Assembly: GCA_016946835.1 (NCBI GenBank)
Contig: JACVTC010000109.1
Span: forward strand, 552,501-562,500
DNA from: Neocallimastix lanati (nom. inval.)
Lineage: Eukaryota > Neocallimastigomycota > Neocallimastigomycetes > Neocallimastigales > Neocallimastigaceae
Length of the DNA: 10,000 nt
Direction of reading: 5' to 3'
Shown here: positions 7,400-10,000 of the stretch, piece after piece
Layout: the number at the start of each line of letters is the position of its first letter
How positions within the stretch are numbered: position 1 is the first letter of the stretch
Translations under genes and position numbers: made by a program
The notes under the pieces: model-generated
The model's input: the letters and a program-made list of their open reading frames with translations, nothing else
Told to the model about the DNA's origin: nothing
Databases searched by the model: none

Positions 7400-8128
7400 A
7401 TGGCTACTAACTTCTCCATCGATAAGCTCACCGGAAGTGAAAATTATCCAATTTGGTATGCTGCCATTTATGACCACTTTAAAGCAAAGAAATTAACGAA
7501 ATATGTAACTTCCAATTACTTAGCCACATTGAAGATTTCGGAATCATCAACTGCCAATGAAAGGAAGTTTTATGACGACTGTATTGCTGAAGATGCTCAA
7601 GTATGTTCAGATATTACGGCAAATGTGGTCGATCGAATAAAATTCTTCATTAAAGACTCTCCAAATGCGTACGCTAAAATGCAGAAACTAAAAACACTAT
7701 ATTATATAGACAATTCGGCCCTTTGTGGTATGTGGATCAAACAACTATATACGATCCGCGCAAATTCCTTCCATGAAACTATGGAAGTAATCAATGAAAT
7801 CTGTGAACTATTTAGGCTTCTCAAAACATCTTCTATGGACCTTCCAAAAATGGAAAAAATATCAATTATGTATGATGCACTTCCTAAGGAGCTACAAGAC
7901 AAGGTCACATTCAGTTCTTCTATGGAAGTAGGAACTTTTTACACAGAAATCAAGGACAAATACACTATGTTATTCTACAGCCGAGAAAGAAAAAGTAATT
8001 ATATTTCAAGAATCAGCATTCAAAAATCAAAGGATAACTTAGGACAAACATTGATAATATTGAAAGCCACAGTATTAACTACATTTCTAATGTACGAAAT
8101 TATGATAAACAAACAAAATTTTGTTTAA
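7400..8128 (+). CDS. gag: Ty1/copia Gag (nucleocapsid zinc knuckle displaced into another frame)
   Basis: This encodes the structural capsid protein of the retrotransposon. The N-terminus has the copia Gag opening (KLTGSENYPIWYAAIYDHFK), and residues of about 90-175 resemble the UBN2/copia Gag family: aromatic-rich helices, ALCGMWIKQLYTIR, and near the end SIMYDALPKEL, matching the family's conserved Leu-Pro motif. The ATG (AAAATGG context) is the first after the LTR and directly follows the primer-binding site. The frame stops at TAA 8126-8128. Its last 25-30 codons (from about 8048) read unusually hydrophobic for a nucleocapsid region, while the -1 frame reads hydrophilic and runs into a zinc knuckle. 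The true Gag therefore probably left this frame near 8038-8060 and the annotated C-terminus is an artefact of a one-base loss, unless the frame change is programmed. Confidence 0.85.
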   Translation: MATNFSIDKLTGSENYPIWYAAIYDHFKAKKLTKYVTSNYLATLKISESSTANERKFYDDCIAEDAQVCSDITANVVDRIKFFIKDSPNAYAKMQKLKTLYYIDNSALCGMWIKQLYTIRANSFHETMEVINEICELFRLLKTSSMDLPKMEKISIMYDALPKELQDKVTFSSSMEVGTFYTEIKDKYTMLFYSRERKSNYISRISIQKSKDNLGQTLIILKATVLTTFLMYEIMINKQNFV

Positions 8129-10000
8129 TTTGTGGTAACCAAGGTCATTTTGCAAAAGACTGCTATTTTAATCCATGTGGAACAAACAAAAATAACTCAA
8201 GAGTTAAAATTATTAACAATAAAAACAACAATTACAATAAAGGAAGCCGCAATAACAACAACAAAAGAAGAAATAAAAATAGCAACCGTAAAAGAAGAAA
8301 TAATAATACTATAAATAATATTGAATGTTTAGATGAAAGGGAATTTACTCCATGCTATGAAGAAATCAATACAATGCATGGTAAATTCATTGATAGTATT
8401 GAATATAATGATACTAAATATAATGAACAAACAAATCACATGATCTTAAATAATTCTATATTATATGAAAATCACGTGATAAATAAACTAGAAGATTTAA
8501 ACGAAAATACTGTTTTTCTAACTCAAAATACAAAAGTTTCATCAGAAAATTACATTTTCAATTCACGTGACAATATTGGTCACGATACTACTAGAACCAT
8601 ACTTTGGACTTACGATACAGGATCCAGTGAACATATTACGAATGATATATCAATTCTGGAAAATTTTACCAAAACAAATATTACTATGAAGTGTGCAAAT
8701 AAATCTACATGCACATTTGAAGGATTTGGAAGATTTAATGGCATAATCAACGGCCACAAAATTATACTAGAAAAAGTATTTTACTCCAAAGATATAAACA
8801 AAAATCTTATAGGTGGTGTCAAACTTGCTAAGGATGGTTATAACGCCACTATATTATATAAAAATGACAATATCTATCTAAAAATTTTTAAAAATAATTA
8901 TACAATTGGAGAATTCGCCACAAACAATACAAATACTTTTGTTATCCCTTCTACTCAATATTACAAACCTGATATAAACTCTACAGAATTAAATAATCAA
9001 TCATTAATGCTTTGGCATCAAAGACTCGGTCACTTTTATCAAAGGGATATTTCAAAATACCTTGAATTACACAACATCAAAACTAATAACTGTTTGGAAT
9101 GCGCCATATCCAAACTTAAATCAAAGCCACACAATAAGACTCCTCCAAAGGCTCAAAAGGTTCTCGAAACGATACATTCATACATTATGGGGCCTATTAA
9201 TCCGGTATCTCAAGATAACTTCAAATACATTATTACCTTCATTGATGAATTTAGTCTAAAATCTTGGGTATATCTTATGAAAGAAAAATCGGAGGCAGTA
9301 AATATAATTATTAATTTTATTAAATACATCAATAATCACTTTGAAAATAAAATTAAATATTTTAAATCTGACAATGGCAGAGAATACAATAATTCTCGTA
9401 TCAAGAAATTCTGCAGAAAGATGGGTATTAAAAATATATTTTCTACTCCATATAATCCACAAAACAACGGTATTGCAGAAAGGTATAATCAAACATTACA
9501 AAATGCAACCAAAACATTAATACATTGGGCTAAGCTAAGCCTCGATTTTTGGTCTTTTGCTGTTATATATTCTAACTTTTTGTACAATATAACGCCACAT
9601 GAAAATATTTCTAATCTGATTCCGAATGAAATATTTTATAACAGAAAAGTTAATCTAGATAAAGTTAAAGTTTTTGGTTGTGTTATGCACTACAATAATA
9701 CTATGACTAAAAACTCTAAATTTGAACCAAACACCAAACAAGGTATATTTTTAGGAATTAACTTTGATTCAAATAGCTACATAGCAATGGATTTTAAGGA
9801 TCAAAGTATTCATTTAGTTAGGGAAGCTATATTCCAAGAAGATTTACCAGCAAATTATATTTTTAATTACGAATTACACAAATACAATAACAATAACAAT
9901 AAAAACACTCTATCATTAAATTATAATAATAACATTGATCATTCATTATTTGAAAATAATGATGATTTAAAAGACAAAATAAATAATCAAAGCAATTTGA
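8038..10000 (+). CDS. pol: Ty1/copia Pol: zinc knuckle, protease, integrase; partial at right edge
   Basis: This frame stays open for 654 codons from the stop at 8035 to the window end, with no ATG before 8374, so it must be expressed as a Gag fusion. In order: CCHC zinc knuckle (Cys 8122, Cys 8131, His 8146, Cys 8161); a basic Asn/Lys/Arg-rich tract (8200-8310); aspartic protease with DTGSS (Asp codon 8614) and a distal NLIGG stretch near 8803; GAG-pre-integrase with LWHQRLGH (His 9016, 9031) and Cys 9091, 9100; integrase core with SDNGREY (Asp 9370) and a Glu at 9478, the family's D-x35-E spacing. The codon where the first catalytic Asp is expected (HSD motif) is TAC, Tyr, at 9181. After the core come the copia features KVFGC (about 9667) and KFEPNTKQGIFLGI (about 9718). 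An Asn-rich linker occupies the last 120 bases; reverse transcriptase and RNase H are outside the window. Confidence 0.93.
8116..8122 (+). promoter_or_regulatory. Possible -1 slippery heptamer A AAT TTT
   Basis: In the Gag frame the heptamer A-AAT-TTT fits the X-XXY-YYZ rule for -1 frameshifting and ends three codon positions before the TAA at 8126-8128. A -1 slip would enter exactly the Pol frame at the first Cys of the zinc knuckle. No strong downstream stem or pseudoknot is evident, and such AT heptamers arise easily in this composition, so function is only possible. Confidence 0.3.

Larger units (their letters stand above)
7181..10000 (+). mobile_element. Ty1/copia LTR retrotransposon, 5' part, cut by right edge
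   Basis: The order is 5' LTR (7181-7378), primer-binding site (7379-7393), Gag (7400-8128), then Pol in the -1 frame with zinc knuckle, protease, GAG-pre-integrase and integrase. Integrase before reverse transcriptase is the Ty1/copia (Pseudoviridae) order. Reverse transcriptase, RNase H, polypurine tract and 3' LTR would lie beyond the window. The frame change inside the NC region and the loss of the first integrase Asp suggest a non-autonomous or dead copy, though few other breaks have accumulated, so it is probably fairly young. Confidence 0.95.

Noticed and set aside
7702-7908. Minus-strand ORFs 7702-7908 and 9256-9492
   Set aside because: They are antisense shadows of Gag and integrase with no motif of their own.
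8132-9259. Plus-strand ORFs 8132-8314 and 9062-9259 as separate small proteins
   Set aside because: They lie in the Gag frame beneath the continuous Pol frame, and all conserved motifs are in the Pol frame.

Overview
The window looks like nuclear DNA of an anaerobic gut fungus (Neocallimastigomycota; the genus cannot be told). Two things point there. First, an intron-less gene encodes a secreted esterase whose mature N-terminus is a fungal (CBM10-type) dockerin, the module that attaches enzymes to the cellulosome-like complexes of these fungi. Second, non-coding DNA is almost pure A+T with homopolymers, AT microsatellites and minisatellites, while coding DNA stands out as islands of visibly higher G+C.

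Layout. Bases 1-1804 hold no gene: a direct repeat at the left edge, a long imperfect inverted repeat (about 332-785) and a TAAATGAA/TAGAAAAT-type minisatellite (about 866-1290). The esterase gene lies at 1805-2962 on the + strand. Bases 2963-4012 are AT-rich with a small tandem repeat, a pair of interlocked inverted repeats and a T21 tract. Bases 4042-4290 and 4681-6540 are two islands of decayed coding sequence with stops and frame changes; I recognise no family. An 11-base direct repeat (5565-5575 and 6769-6779), with the right copy one base after an A21 tract, suggests that about 1.2 kb of this was inserted as a poly(A)-tailed retrocopy.

The right third, 7181-10000, is the 5' part of a Ty1/copia LTR retrotransposon that runs off the edge. 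It has a 198-bp 5' LTR (TGTT...AACA), a primer-binding site apparently complementary to the anticodon arm of tRNA-Lys(CUU), Gag (7400-8128), and in the -1 frame a long Pol frame (8038 to the edge) with zinc knuckle, protease, GAG-pre-integrase and integrase. The Pol frame has neither a start codon of its own nor a stop inside the window, so simple start-to-stop ORF calling misses it. Two lesions suggest a dead copy: the Gag-to-Pol frame change falls upstream of the zinc knuckle, and the first catalytic Asp of integrase is replaced by Tyr.

The esterase and the retrotransposon are functionally unrelated. I see no new multi-gene system. The most checkable novelties are the tRNA-Lys(CUU) half-tRNA primer, the possible slippery site at the Gag stop, the acidic linker of the esterase, and the poly(A)/target-duplication footprint.
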